A stretch of 64,000 nucleotides of DNA from Phenylobacterium sp. (GTDB taxonomy: Bacteria > Pseudomonadota > Alphaproteobacteria > Caulobacterales > Caulobacteraceae): assembly GCF_030679875.1 (NCBI RefSeq), contig NZ_JAUXSP010000011.1:1-64000 (forward strand), in the 5' to 3' direction. The translations under genes and the position numbers were made by a program. A model generated the notes under the pieces. That model was given only the letters and a program-made list of their open reading frames with translations. It had not been told where the DNA came from and made no database searches. Below, one piece after another: positions 37,691 through 47,089 of this stretch (positions are counted from its first letter, which is position 1; each line of letters opens with the position of its first letter).

Positions 37691-39025
37691 TCAGGCCGGG
37701 GCGTTTTCCCGTTCGGCCTTCAGCTTGGCGTAGCCTTCCTTCAGCTCGCCCAGCTCCTTGGCGTACTTCTCCTTGGCTTCCTCCTGCAGGCGCGGGATGT
37801 GATAGCTGGGGAAGAGGTCGTTCTCTGGCCGGTAGTCCTTCAGGATCTGCTTGGCGAGCGTCACCTTGTGCACCTCGGTGGGACCATCGGCGATGCCCAT
37901 GACCAGCGAGCTGGTCACCATCCGCATGAAGGGCATTTCGTTGGAGACGCCGAGCGCCCCGTGCAGGTGGGCGGCCTTGGTGGCCACGTCGTTATAGACC
38001 TTGGGCATGGCCACCTTGATGGCGGCGATGTCCTTGCGGACCTTGTTGTAGTCCTTGTGCTTGTCGATCAGCCAGGCGGTGCGCAGGACCAGCAGGCGGA
38101 ACTGCTCGACCGCGATCCAGGAGTCGGCGATCTGTTCCTGCACCATCTGCAGGTCCGACAGGCGGCCGTCCCGGGTGGTGCGCGACACCGCCCGCTGGCA
38201 CATCAGGTCCAGGGCGTGGCGGCAGGCGCCGACCGTGCGCATGGCGTGGTGGACCCGACCGCCGCCCAGGCGGACCTGGGCGATGACAAAGGCCGCGCCG
38301 CGATCGCCCAGCAGGGCCTCAGGCCCCACGCGGACGTCATTGTAGCGGATATAGCCCTCGGTGCCGCCGCCGATCTCGCCGCCGCCGCCGACCGCGACAT
38401 TACGGATGATCTCGACGCCAGGGGTGTCGGTGGGCACCAGGAAGATGGAGGTGCGCCGGTAGGGGTCCTTGGCGTCCGGATCGGTGATCGCATAGACCAC
38501 CAGCAGCTTGGAATAGCGGGCGTTGGTGGAGAACCACTTCTCCCCGTTGATGATCCAGTCCTTGCCGTCCTGCACCGCGCGGGTGGTGAAGGTCAGCGGG
38601 TCAGAGCCGCCGGTGGGCTCGGACATGGAGAAGGCCGAGCGAATCTCGCCGTTCAGCAGCGGCCACAGCCAGCGCTCCTTCTGGGCGTCGGTGCCGTAGT
38701 GGGCGATGATTTCGGCGTTGCCGGTGTCGGGCGCCTGGCAGCCGAAGATGGTGGGGGCCAGGGAATTGCGGCCCAGCTTTTCGTTCATCAGGCCGAGCTT
38801 GAGCTGGCCATAGCCCTGGCCGCCGAGCTCGGGGCCGAGGTGGCAGGCCCACAGGCCCTGGTCCTTCACCTGCTGCTGCAGCGGCTTGATGAACGTCTCG
38901 CGGCCCAGCGGGCCATGGGCGGCCATGCCCAGGTGGCTGAGAGGTTCGACCTCCTCGCGCATGAAGTCCTCGATCCAGTCGAGCTTCTTCTGGAATTCGG
39001 GATCGGTTTCAAAGTCCCAGGCCAT
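37691..39025 (-). CDS. Acyl-CoA dehydrogenase family protein
   Basis: 444 residues, FAD-dependent. Motifs: FSMSEPTGGSDPLTF (FAD/substrate loop), DWIINGEKWFSTNARYSKLLVV, the helical C-terminal domain (VRLGGGRVHHAMRTVGACRHAL), and HGALGVSNEMPFMRMV near the end. The style is that of long-chain or ACAD11-like dehydrogenases; exact chain length is not known. The ATG at 39025 gives the usual N-terminus. Likely partners the neighbouring acyl-CoA ligase. Confidence 0.92.
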   Translation of the reverse strand: MAWDFETDPEFQKKLDWIEDFMREEVEPLSHLGMAAHGPLGRETFIKPLQQQVKDQGLWACHLGPELGGQGYGQLKLGLMNEKLGRNSLAPTIFGCQAPDTGNAEIIAHYGTDAQKERWLWPLLNGEIRSAFSMSEPTGGSDPLTFTTRAVQDGKDWIINGEKWFSTNARYSKLLVVYAITDPDAKDPYRRTSIFLVPTDTPGVEIIRNVAVGGGGEIGGGTEGYIRYNDVRVGPEALLGDRGAAFVIAQVRLGGGRVHHAMRTVGACRHALDLMCQRAVSRTTRDGRLSDLQMVQEQIADSWIAVEQFRLLVLRTAWLIDKHKDYNKVRKDIAAIKVAMPKVYNDVATKAAHLHGALGVSNEMPFMRMVTSSLVMGIADGPTEVHKVTLAKQILKDYRPENDLFPSYHIPRLQEEAKEKYAKELGELKEGYAKLKAERENAPA

Positions 39026-39281
39026 GTCGTCCTCCTTGGCGCCCGACTGACCGGGCAATTCGTAGATGCGGTATGTTTCGGGGCGCCGAACATACTAGAT
39101 ATTCGAATTATGGCGGCCGGCTGCGGTCGCCTCCCGACATTATCAGGCGAGCAGGGGCGCGACGCAACTGGGGGCGACAAGATCGAATAACCTATTGATT
39201 TTCTGCGACTTTATGAGGAGCGAAAGCCGAAACCGACCTAATCCTACCCACGGCGCCCTTGCGCCATACGCCGCAGATCCC

Positions 39282-40772
39282 TCAGTCGCCGCGCGCCAAA
39301 GGCGCCATCGCTGGGGTGGCCTGGCCGGTGTCGGCGACCGCGCCCCGCGGCGGAGGGGCCAGGGTCGAGCCCCGCCAGCCGCCCCAGATGTAATAGCCCC
39401 CGGCCAGGATCACGGTGGTGATGCTGCCCAGCGGGAAACTCCACCAGATGGCGTCGGACCCGAGCACGGGGGTCATCAGCTGGACGAAGGGAATACGCAC
39501 CACCCAGAGCGAGACCACCATGGCCAGAAGGGGGGCGATCACCGCCCCGGTGGCCCGCACGACGCCGGCGAAGATGAAGGCCACCCCGAACGGAATGAAG
39601 CCCCACAGCGCGATGGAATTGATGTGGCGGGCGATGGGGATCGACGCGCTGCCCTCGGGCAGGAAGATCCGCAGGATCAGCGGCTCGGCCAGATAGATCA
39701 GACCGATGGGGAGGGCGGTCATGACCAGGGCGAAGAGGACGCCTGTGCGGGCCACATGCTCCACCCGGTCCATCCGGCCAGCCCCCACATTCTGGGCGGC
39801 CATGGATGACACCGCCGCCCCGAGCGCCATGGCCGGCATCTGGACATAGGTCCAGACCTGCATGGCCGCCGCATAGGCCGCCGCGGTCTGGGAGCCATAG
39901 GCGTTGACGAAGGCCAGCATGACCACAGCGGCGCCGGAGACCACCAGCATATGCATGGCCATGGGCAGACCCTTGAACACCAGGGTCTTGAGGATGGCGG
40001 GATCGGGCCGCAGCAGGCCCCATTCCCCCCGCCGCAGAACGAGCGGGCTGCCGGTCCGGTAGAGGAAGACGATCATGCCGGTGAGCGCGATGGTCTGGCT
40101 GAGCAGGGTGGCGGCGGCCGAGCCGCCGATGCCCAGCGTCGGGACCGGCCCCAGGCCCAGGATCAGGACCGGGTTGAGGATGATGTCGAGGGCGACGGCG
40201 GTCAGAGAGAAGTAGAAGGGCGTCCGGGAATCGCCGGTCCCGCGCATGGCCATCATCACGAACGAGAAGAAGTACATGAAGGGCAGGGCGGCGAAGATCA
40301 CCCGCAGATAGATGACGGCGTCCGCGCGAGCGTCGTCCGGGGTCCCCATGGCCGCCAGGATGGCCGGGGCGAGCGCCAGGCCCGCCAGGCCTACGGCCAG
40401 GGACAAAAGGGCGAAGAACAGCGTGCTGGCGCCGGCCACCCGCTTGATCTCGGCGGTGGCGCCGGCGCCGACGGCCTGGGCGATCAGCAGGTTGGCGGCC
40501 ATGGCCAGGCCGAACACCGCCCCCAGCAGCAGAAAGAGGATGTTGTTGGCGTTGGCCGTCGCCGTCAGGGCGGCCGGCCCCAGGATATGGCTGACCCAGG
40601 CGGCGTTGGCGGTGCCATTGAGGGACTGGAGGAGGTTGGCCCCCAGCATGGGCAGGGTGAAGACCAGCAGACCGCGGGGGATGGGCCCTGTGGTCAGGTC
40701 CGGCGGGCGCCTGCGGTTCTTCTCGTTTCCCGTTGGGGCGGGGTCGGGGGGCGCAGTGTCAGAGGGTTCCAA
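39282..40772 (-). CDS. MATE-family multidrug/polyspecific efflux protein
   Basis: 496 residues with twelve predicted membrane helices in two bundles, preceded by a cytoplasmic tail of about 30 residues. Typical MATE features: LPMLGANLLQSLNGTANAAWVS at helix 1, MAMRGTGDSRTPFY after helix 5-6, and QNVGAGRMDRV in the second half. Na+ or H+ coupling and substrate are not determined. It is divergent from rfbB, with 177 bp between. Confidence 0.9.
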   Translation of the reverse strand: MEPSDTAPPDPAPTGNEKNRRRPPDLTTGPIPRGLLVFTLPMLGANLLQSLNGTANAAWVSHILGPAALTATANANNILFLLLGAVFGLAMAANLLIAQAVGAGATAEIKRVAGASTLFFALLSLAVGLAGLALAPAILAAMGTPDDARADAVIYLRVIFAALPFMYFFSFVMMAMRGTGDSRTPFYFSLTAVALDIILNPVLILGLGPVPTLGIGGSAAATLLSQTIALTGMIVFLYRTGSPLVLRRGEWGLLRPDPAILKTLVFKGLPMAMHMLVVSGAAVVMLAFVNAYGSQTAAAYAAAMQVWTYVQMPAMALGAAVSSMAAQNVGAGRMDRVEHVARTGVLFALVMTALPIGLIYLAEPLILRIFLPEGSASIPIARHINSIALWGFIPFGVAFIFAGVVRATGAVIAPLLAMVVSLWVVRIPFVQLMTPVLGSDAIWWSFPLGSITTVILAGGYYIWGGWRGSTLAPPPRGAVADTGQATPAMAPLARGD

Positions 40773-40949
40773 GAGACGCTCCCGCCCGCGTCCATACGCG
40801 TATCTGGCTCAATCCTAGGCGGGGGCGTGAACACCCACAACCCGGCCGCGCAGGCCCCTTCGTCTTGAGCCCGCCGCATTTCGCTGTATGAGGCAGGGCT
40901 AACCATTTGATCGGGCGCGCCCCCAAGGGCCCCGCAGACAAAGTTCGGC

Positions 40950-41999
40950 ATGAAAATTCTGATCACCGGCGGGGCCGGATTCATCGGGTCGGCCGTGGTC
41001 CGCAGGGCGATCGCCCAGGGCCATGGGGTCGTCAATCTGGACGTACTGACCTATTCGGCCAACCTGGCCAATGTGGCGTCCGTGGCGAGCTCGCCCCTTT
41101 ACGCCTTTGAAGAAGCCGACATCTGCGACGCAGGCAGGATGGCTGACATCTTCGCCCGCCACCGACCGGACGCGGTCATGCACCTGGCGGCCGAGAGCCA
41201 CAATGACCGGGCGATCGACGGCCCGCTCGATTTCGTGCGGGCCAATGTCACTGGCACGGCGGTGCTGCTGGAAGCCGCCCGGGCCTATTGGAACAGCCTG
41301 GCCGGCGCGGCCAAGGCGGCCTTCCGCTTCCATCACGTCTCCACCGACGAGGTGTTCGGGGCGCTCGGCGAAGACGGGGCCTTCACCGAAGAGACGCCCT
41401 ACGATCCCAACTCCCCCTATTCGGCCAGCAAGGCCGGCGCCGACCATCTGGTGCGGGCCTGGGGGCGGACCTATGGTCTGCCGGTGGTGATCACCAACTG
41501 CGCCAACAATTACGGCCCCTTCCAGTTTCCCGAGAAGCTGATCCCCACGGTCGTGGTCCGGGCCATGGAGGGCAAGACCATCCCCGTCTATGGGGACGGC
41601 CGCCAGGTCCGCGACTGGCTGCATGTGGACGACCATGCGCAGGCCCTGCTGCTGGTGCTGCAGAAGGGGCGTCTGGGCGAGACCTATTGCATCGGCGGGG
41701 ACTCCACCCACCGCAACCTGGAGGTCATCCAGATGCTGTGCGCCGAGCTCGACCGGCTGGCGCCGGCCAATACGCCCCACGCCGAAAAGATCACCTTTGT
41801 CGCCGACCGGCCGGGCCACGATTTCCGCTACTCCATCGACGCCTCCAAGCTGAAGACTGAGCTTGGCTGGGAGCCTGCCACCCCCCTGAGCGAAGGCCTC
41901 GCCCAGACCGTGTCCTGGTACGTTGAAAACCGCGACTGGTGGCAGGCGATCCGCGACCAGGGCTTCCACTCCGAGCGGCTGGGCCTGGCCAAGGCATGA
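40950..41999 (+). CDS. rfbB: dTDP-glucose 4,6-dehydratase
   Basis: Second enzyme of dTDP-L-rhamnose synthesis. 349 residues, short-chain dehydrogenase fold: GGAGFIGSAVVRR (NAD binding), VMHLAAESHNDRAIDG, HVSTDEVFGALGE (catalytic Thr-Asp-Glu), and YSASKAGADHLVRAW (Tyr-x3-Lys). First gene of rfbB-rfbD-rfbA, overlapping rfbD by 4 bp. The C-terminal HSERLGL motif is typical. Confidence 0.96.
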   Translation: MKILITGGAGFIGSAVVRRAIAQGHGVVNLDVLTYSANLANVASVASSPLYAFEEADICDAGRMADIFARHRPDAVMHLAAESHNDRAIDGPLDFVRANVTGTAVLLEAARAYWNSLAGAAKAAFRFHHVSTDEVFGALGEDGAFTEETPYDPNSPYSASKAGADHLVRAWGRTYGLPVVITNCANNYGPFQFPEKLIPTVVVRAMEGKTIPVYGDGRQVRDWLHVDDHAQALLLVLQKGRLGETYCIGGDSTHRNLEVIQMLCAELDRLAPANTPHAEKITFVADRPGHDFRYSIDASKLKTELGWEPATPLSEGLAQTVSWYVENRDWWQAIRDQGFHSERLGLAKA

Positions 42000-42892
42000 G
42001 CCTGAAGATTCTGCAGTTCGGCGCCACCGGGCAACTGGCCCGGGAGATGCTCGACCGTGCTGGTCCAGGCGTCGAGATCACCGCCCTGTCGCGGGCTGAG
42101 GTTGATCTGACGAATCCCGAGGCCATCGCCCGCGCCATCGGCGAGGCCGGCGAGACCGACCTGGTGCTCAATGCGGCGGCCTATACGGCTGTCGACAAGG
42201 CCGAATCCGAGCCGGACCTGGCCTACGGCGTCAACGCCTGGGCCCCGGCCGCCATGGCCCGGGCCTGCCAGGCGCGGGGCCTGCCCCTGCTGCACATCTC
42301 CACCGATATGGTGTTTTCCGGCGACAAGGCCGGCGCCTATGTCGAGACCGACGCGCCGGCCCCGCTGCACGTCTATGGCGCCTCCAAGCTGGCCGGCGAG
42401 CAGGCGGTGCTGAACGCCTGCGACCGGGCCCTGGTGATGCGGGTCTCCTGGCTGTTCTCGGCCTATGGCCAGAACTTCCTGCAGATGATGCTGCGGCTGG
42501 CGCAGACCCAGCCGGTGCTCAAGGTGGTGGCCGACCAGCGGGCCTGCCCCACAGCCAGCGGCGATCTGGCCGCCTTCATCCTCAGCCAGGGGGACCGCCT
42601 GGCCAAGGCGCCGGCCGGGGCCCGGGAATGGGGCCTGCTGCATGTGGTCAACGCCGGCGCCGCCAGCCGCTATGACATGGCCCGGGCGATCTTCGCCCAG
42701 ACGCGCCCCGATGACCCGCCGGCCATGGAGGCCGTCCCCACCAGCGCCTTTCCGACGCCGGCCCGCCGGGCCCTGAACGCCGTGCTGGACACGGGCCGCA
42801 TGCAGGAGGTCTTCTCCCTGCAGCTGCGGCCCTGGCAGGAGGCGCTGGAGGACGTGGTGGGCGAGCTGATGGCCCAGAAGGAGACGGCGTGA
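41996..42892 (+). CDS. rfbD: dTDP-4-dehydrorhamnose reductase
   Basis: Last enzyme of dTDP-L-rhamnose synthesis. 298 residues: [14 protein letters not shown] (NADPH loop), [33 protein letters not shown], and [13 protein letters not shown] (Tyr-x3-Lys). The ATG is chosen because it overlaps the rfbB stop as ATGA; the frame opens further upstream in rfbB. Confidence 0.95.
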   Translation: MSLKILQFGATGQLAREMLDRAGPGVEITALSRAEVDLTNPEAIARAIGEAGETDLVLNAAAYTAVDKAESEPDLAYGVNAWAPAAMARACQARGLPLLHISTDMVFSGDKAGAYVETDAPAPLHVYGASKLAGEQAVLNACDRALVMRVSWLFSAYGQNFLQMMLRLAQTQPVLKVVADQRACPTASGDLAAFILSQGDRLAKAPAGAREWGLLHVVNAGAASRYDMARAIFAQTRPDDPPAMEAVPTSAFPTPARRALNAVLDTGRMQEVFSLQLRPWQEALEDVVGELMAQKETA

Positions 42893-43785
42893 GACGCGGA
42901 ATCATCCTGGCAGGGGGCTCCGGCACCCGGCTGCATCCCCTGACCCTGGCGGTCTCCAAGCAGCTCCTGCCGATCTACGACAAGCCGATGATCTATTATC
43001 CCCTGTCGGTCCTGCTGCTGGCGGGGGTCCGCGAGATCCTGATCATCACCACGCCGGAGGACCAGGCCGGCTTTCAGCGCCTGCTCGGCGACGGCTCTCA
43101 GCTCGGCGTGCGGTTCGAATTCATCGTCCAGCCCAAGCCTGAGGGCCTGGCCCAGGCCTATCTGCTGGGTGAAGAGTTCGTCGGCGGCGAGCCCAGCATC
43201 ATGGTGCTCGGCGACAACATCTTCTTTGGCCAGAACTTCGGCCAGATGCTCCGGGCCGCCGACGAGCGGATGACAGGCGCCACGGTCTTCGGCTATCCGG
43301 TCAACGACCCCGAACGCTACGGCGTGGTCGAGCTGGGCGAGGGCGGCAAGGTGCTGGGCATCGAGGAAAAGCCCACCGCGCCCAAGTCCAACTATGCGGT
43401 CACCGGCCTCTATTTCTACGATGGTAGGGCGAGCGAGTACGCCAAGACGCTGAAACCCTCCCACCGGGGCGAGCTGGAGATCACCGCGCTGAACCAGGTC
43501 TATCTGGACGCCGGAGAACTGAATGTGGAGCTGCTCGGCCGGGGCTTCGCCTGGCTGGACACCGGCACCCATGACAGCCTGATCCAGGCCGGCGAACTGA
43601 TTCGCACCCTGGAGCTGCGCCAGGGCCTGCGCATCGGCTGTATCGAGGAAGTGGCCTATTCCAAGGGCTTCATCGACCGCCACCAGCTGGCCGATCTCGG
43701 CCGCGCCCAGGCCAAGGGCGAATACGGTCAATACCTGATCCGCCTGGCCGACCGCATCGCGACCGGCGCCGAACTCGCGGACTAA
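42889..43785 (+). CDS. rfbA: Glucose-1-phosphate thymidylyltransferase
   Basis: First enzyme of the dTDP-rhamnose pathway: makes dTDP-glucose. 298 residues with a GTG start overlapping the rfbD stop. Nucleotide-binding loop [20 protein letters not shown], catalytic Asp in VLGDNIFFG, and [14 protein letters not shown]. The epimerase rfbC is not in this operon or window. Confidence 0.96.
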   Translation: MRRGIILAGGSGTRLHPLTLAVSKQLLPIYDKPMIYYPLSVLLLAGVREILIITTPEDQAGFQRLLGDGSQLGVRFEFIVQPKPEGLAQAYLLGEEFVGGEPSIMVLGDNIFFGQNFGQMLRAADERMTGATVFGYPVNDPERYGVVELGEGGKVLGIEEKPTAPKSNYAVTGLYFYDGRASEYAKTLKPSHRGELEITALNQVYLDAGELNVELLGRGFAWLDTGTHDSLIQAGELIRTLELRQGLRIGCIEEVAYSKGFIDRHQLADLGRAQAKGEYGQYLIRLADRIATGAELAD

Positions 43786-43788
43786 CCC

Positions 43789-44424
43789 CTAGTCGACCCA
43801 GAGGTCCTGGGCCTCGCCCTTGCGGTTGAGGGCGCGGACGGCGCGTTTGACCACGGCGAGCAGGCGTTCGCGCCGGGCGATCTCGTCATAGGTGAGCGAG
43901 CCCCGCGCCAGGCCTTCCAGCAGGAAGCGGCCGAGGTCGCGGCTGGTCTGGAAGCGGGGATCGCTGCCGGCCTGGGTCAGGGCCAGGAAGCGTTCGCCGA
44001 CCTGGTTGCGGTCAAAGGCGCTCTGGGCGTTGGCCAGGCGAGCGCGCAGCATGGGGTCGGTGCGGGCGGCGGCCTCAAGCTCGGCGAAGGCCACGAAGGG
44101 CGTCTCGTGCAGCAGGGACCAGTAGGCGTCGATGGCGTGCTCGGCGGCGTCCACCCCGGGGCTGGCGGGGCTGGAGGCGGCCTGCTCGAACAGGCGGGCC
44201 CGCTCGACCTCGATATGGGCCACGGCGGCCTCCACCAGCTCTTCGCGGCTGGAGAAGTGGTAGAGCATGGCCCCACGGGTCAGGTTGGCCGCCTCAGCGA
44301 TCAGGGCGTTGGTGGCCGCGTGATAGCCGATCTCGGCGAACAGGCGCATGGCCGCGTCCAGGATGCGGGCGCGGGTCCGGCGAGACTTGGGAGTCTCCTT
44401 GGCGGGATAGGTTCGAGCGTCCAT
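43789..44424 (-). CDS. TetR/AcrR-family transcriptional regulator
   Basis: 211 residues. N-terminal TetR helix-turn-helix (about 16-62): ARILDAAMRLFAEIGYHAATNALIAEAANLTRGAMLYHFSSREELVEAA. The C-terminal ligand-binding domain is intact and not assigned. It is convergent with rfbA (3-bp gap) and divergent from the LpxH-like gene, which it may regulate. The ATG at 44424 is used; a GTG two codons earlier is possible. Confidence 0.92.
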   Translation of the reverse strand: MDARTYPAKETPKSRRTRARILDAAMRLFAEIGYHAATNALIAEAANLTRGAMLYHFSSREELVEAAVAHIEVERARLFEQAASSPASPGVDAAEHAIDAYWSLLHETPFVAFAELEAAARTDPMLRARLANAQSAFDRNQVGERFLALTQAGSDPRFQTSRDLGRFLLEGLARGSLTYDEIARRERLLAVVKRAVRALNRKGEAQDLWVD

Positions 44425-44564
44425 CTGCACGGGCTAGGCTTCAATCAGAGTGCGGCCGACATATGGCGAGCTATGCTGCGGCGCCAGTGTTGCAGTGCGG
44501 TTTCATCAAAGCGACACGCAATCAGCCTACCCGACGGTCAGATAGAGGCGCTTCGGAGGCGTTC

Positions 44565-45437
44565 GTGACCGATCTGGGAATCCGACGTTATCGGACCGTC
44601 TTCGTTTCCGATGTCCATCTGGGCACCCGCGGCTGCCAGGCCGAGATGCTGCTGGACTTCATCCGGCACATGGAGTGCGACACCCTGTATCTGGTCGGAG
44701 ACATCGTCGACGGCTGGAAGATGAAGAGCGGCTGGTACTGGCCCCAGTCCCACAACGACGTGGTGCAGAAGATCCTGCGCCTGGCCCGAAAGGGCGTGAA
44801 CGTCGTCTATATTCCCGGCAACCACGACGACCGTATCCGCGACTTCTGCGGCATTCATTTCGGCGGCGTCGTCGTGGCCCGGGACGCCATCCACGAGGGC
44901 GCCGATGGCCGCCGGTTCCTGGTCACCCATGGGGATGAGTTCGACGGGGTGGTGCAGCACGCCAAGTGGCTGGCCTTCCTGGGGGACTATTCCTATCGGG
45001 CGCTGCTGTCGGCCAACACCCTGTTCAACCGGGTGCGGCGGCGCATGGGTTTCGGCTATTGGAGCCTGTCGGCCTATCTGAAGACCAAGGTGAAGAACGC
45101 CCTGCACTTCATCGAGGATTTTGAGGGCGCGGTGGCCGAGGAGGCCCGGCGACGCGGCGTCGACGGGGTGATCTGCGGCCACATTCACAAGGCCGAGATG
45201 CGTCAGATCGAGGACATCCTCTACATCAACGACGGCGATTGGGTGGAGAGCTGCACCGCCCTGGTCGAGCATATGGACGGACGCATGGAGATCCTGGAGT
45301 GGGCCAAGCTGCGCAGCTGGTCGGCCGTGCGCGAGGCCTACGCCCTGCCCGAACCGCTCGAGCCCGCCGCCGGCCGCCAGCCCGAACCGCGGCCGGCCCC
45401 GGTCGCCACCCCCGTAGCCGCCACCGCCGCCGCCTGA
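44565..45437 (+). CDS. UDP-2,3-diacylglucosamine diphosphatase-like metallophosphoesterase
   Basis: 290 residues with a GTG start and GGAGG 5 nt upstream. Metallophosphoesterase motifs: VFVSDVHLG (D-x-H), YLVGDIVDGWKM (GD), YIPGNHDDRI (GNHD), VTHGDEFD (HGD), and ICGHIHKAEMRQ (GHIH). It could act on lipid A precursor (LpxH-type role) or on a related phospholipid. It sits 54 bp upstream of the glycosyltransferase gene, a pairing seen in glycolipid loci. The C-terminal 30 residues are Pro/Ala-rich. Confidence 0.86.
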   Translation: MTDLGIRRYRTVFVSDVHLGTRGCQAEMLLDFIRHMECDTLYLVGDIVDGWKMKSGWYWPQSHNDVVQKILRLARKGVNVVYIPGNHDDRIRDFCGIHFGGVVVARDAIHEGADGRRFLVTHGDEFDGVVQHAKWLAFLGDYSYRALLSANTLFNRVRRRMGFGYWSLSAYLKTKVKNALHFIEDFEGAVAEEARRRGVDGVICGHIHKAEMRQIEDILYINDGDWVESCTALVEHMDGRMEILEWAKLRSWSAVREAYALPEPLEPAAGRQPEPRPAPVATPVAATAAA

Positions 45438-45475
45438 GCCTCAGCGGCCCTTGCGTTGACACCTGGTTGGGCTCG

Positions 45476-45492
45476 TGACAGTGAGGCTGTCA
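45476..45492. promoter_or_regulatory. Inverted repeat at start of TetR-glycosyltransferase gene
   Basis: TGACAG-TGAGG-CTGTCA: 6-bp arms with a 5-bp spacer, whose last base is the A of the ATG. A TTGACA-like hexamer lies at 45456-45461. TetR proteins usually bind such palindromes; self-binding is an inference. Confidence 0.5.
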
Positions 45493-46949
45493 TGAGTGAC
45501 GATTCCCAGACCGCCGGCGACGCCCGCGACCGCCAGAAGGCCGCCACCCGCGACCAGATCCTGCGCGTGGTGGGCGCAAGGCTGGAGACCGGCCCCCTCG
45601 ACGAACTGTCCTTCGCCGACATCGCCAGGGACGCCGGCGTCGGCGAGCGCACCGTCTATCGCCACTTCCCCACCCGGGAAGCCCTGCTGGGCGCCTATTT
45701 CGCCTGGGTCCAGGCCCAGGCCACCCTGCCGCTGGCCCCGCCCCAGGCTGAGAGCCCGGCGCGCCCTGAGCCTGCGGCCCCGCCGCCCCCGGCCCGCTCA
45801 CCGGCCCAGCGCATGTGGCAGCCCCCCGCCCCGGCGGAGGATGTGCAGCGCCCCATGCGCATCCTGCTGGCCACCGACGCCTGGGAACCGCAGGTCAACG
45901 GCGTGGTCCGCACCCTGACCCGAGTGGTGCGCGAGCTGCGCGAGCTGGGCCATGAGGTCGAGGTGATCAGCCCCGACCAGTTCAAGACCCTGCCCCTGCC
46001 CACCTATCCGGAGATCAAGGTGGCCATCGGGGCCTATGAGCCGGTGCAGGAGCGGTTCAAGGCCTTCGAGCCCGAGGCCATCCACATCGCCACCGAAGGC
46101 CCGATCGGGCTCGCGGCCCGGCGCATCTGCGTGGAATGGAAGCTGCCCTTCACCACCAGCTATCACACCCGCTTCCCGGAATATGTCTCGGCCCGCCTGC
46201 CCCTGCCCCTGTCGGTGGGCTACACCTATATGCGCTGGTTCCACCGGCCTTCGGGGCGGCTGATGGTGGCGACGCCGACCATGCGCGACGAGCTGACCAG
46301 GCATGGTTTCCGCAACATCTCCTCCTGGTCGCGCGGTGTGGACACCGAGATGTTCCGTCCCCGCGCTGAGGACGAGCCCGATATCTTCGCCCACCTGCCC
46401 AAGCCGATCTTTCTTTATGTGGGCCGGGTGGCGGTGGAGAAGAACATTGAAGCCTTCCTCGGCCTCGACCTGCCCGGCACCAAGGTGGTGGTCGGCGATG
46501 GCCCGCAGAAGGACGAGCTGACCGAACGCTATCGGACGGCGGTGTTCACCGGATCCAAGTTCGGCGAGGAGCTGTCGGCCCACTTCGCCTGCGCCGACGT
46601 CTTCGTCTTCCCCTCGCTCACCGACACCTTCGGCCTGGTGATCCTGGAGGCCATGGCCTCAGGCACCCCGGTGGCGGCCTATCCGGCCCCTGGGCCCATC
46701 GACATCATCCCGGACTCCGGCGCCGGCGCGCTGGCGACCTCGGCCACCGAGGGCCTGAAGGAGGCCTGCATGGAGGCCCTGAGCCTGGACCGGAAGGCCG
46801 TGCGGGCCTTTGCGGAGACCTTCTCCTGGACGGCCTGCGCCGAGGACTTCGTGCGCAACCTGCAGCCCTATCCTGAGCCGGAAAAGACGAGATTCTGGCG
46901 CCGGCTCCGCCGCCTGGCCCGGGTGCGGCGGCGACCCAAGACGGTCTGA
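45492..46949 (+). CDS. TetR DNA-binding domain fused to GT4 glycosyltransferase
   Basis: One uninterrupted frame of 485 residues. Residues about 20-73 are a TetR-type helix-turn-helix (ATRDQILRVVGARLE, SFADIARDAGVGERTVYRHF, PTREALLGAYFAW). A Pro/Ala-rich linker (about 78-118) replaces the normal TetR ligand domain. From residue 122 (MRILLATDAWEPQVNGVVRT) a complete GT-B fold of family GT4 follows, with FLYVGRVAVEKNIEAFLGL and the E-x7-E region TDTFGLVILEAMASGTPVAA. GT4 homologues alone would start at the ATG of residue 122 (45855), so an internal start producing enzyme only is possible. Neighbour of the LpxH-like gene. Confidence 0.85.
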   Translation: MSDDSQTAGDARDRQKAATRDQILRVVGARLETGPLDELSFADIARDAGVGERTVYRHFPTREALLGAYFAWVQAQATLPLAPPQAESPARPEPAAPPPPARSPAQRMWQPPAPAEDVQRPMRILLATDAWEPQVNGVVRTLTRVVRELRELGHEVEVISPDQFKTLPLPTYPEIKVAIGAYEPVQERFKAFEPEAIHIATEGPIGLAARRICVEWKLPFTTSYHTRFPEYVSARLPLPLSVGYTYMRWFHRPSGRLMVATPTMRDELTRHGFRNISSWSRGVDTEMFRPRAEDEPDIFAHLPKPIFLYVGRVAVEKNIEAFLGLDLPGTKVVVGDGPQKDELTERYRTAVFTGSKFGEELSAHFACADVFVFPSLTDTFGLVILEAMASGTPVAAYPAPGPIDIIPDSGAGALATSATEGLKEACMEALSLDRKAVRAFAETFSWTACAEDFVRNLQPYPEPEKTRFWRRLRRLARVRRRPKTV

Positions 46950-46966
46950 ACCTCCCCCACTTTCCC

Positions 46967-47089
46967 GTCATGGTCGGGTCAAACCTGAGTGTGACGAGCC
47001 AGACAAAGGCTCGCGCTTGCCCGTGATGCGACCCTGGCCGACAGTGGCCTGCGCCCAAGGGTTCGGCGCGACCTGGGATGACTGTCATG
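46967..47089. repeat. Possible degenerate palindromic repeat remnant
   Basis: CCGTCATGGTCGGGTCA at the left and ACCTGGGATGAC at the right recall the ends of the nested repeat family, but the internal hairpins are lost. It overlaps the start of the DUF885 gene. Weak. Confidence 0.25.
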
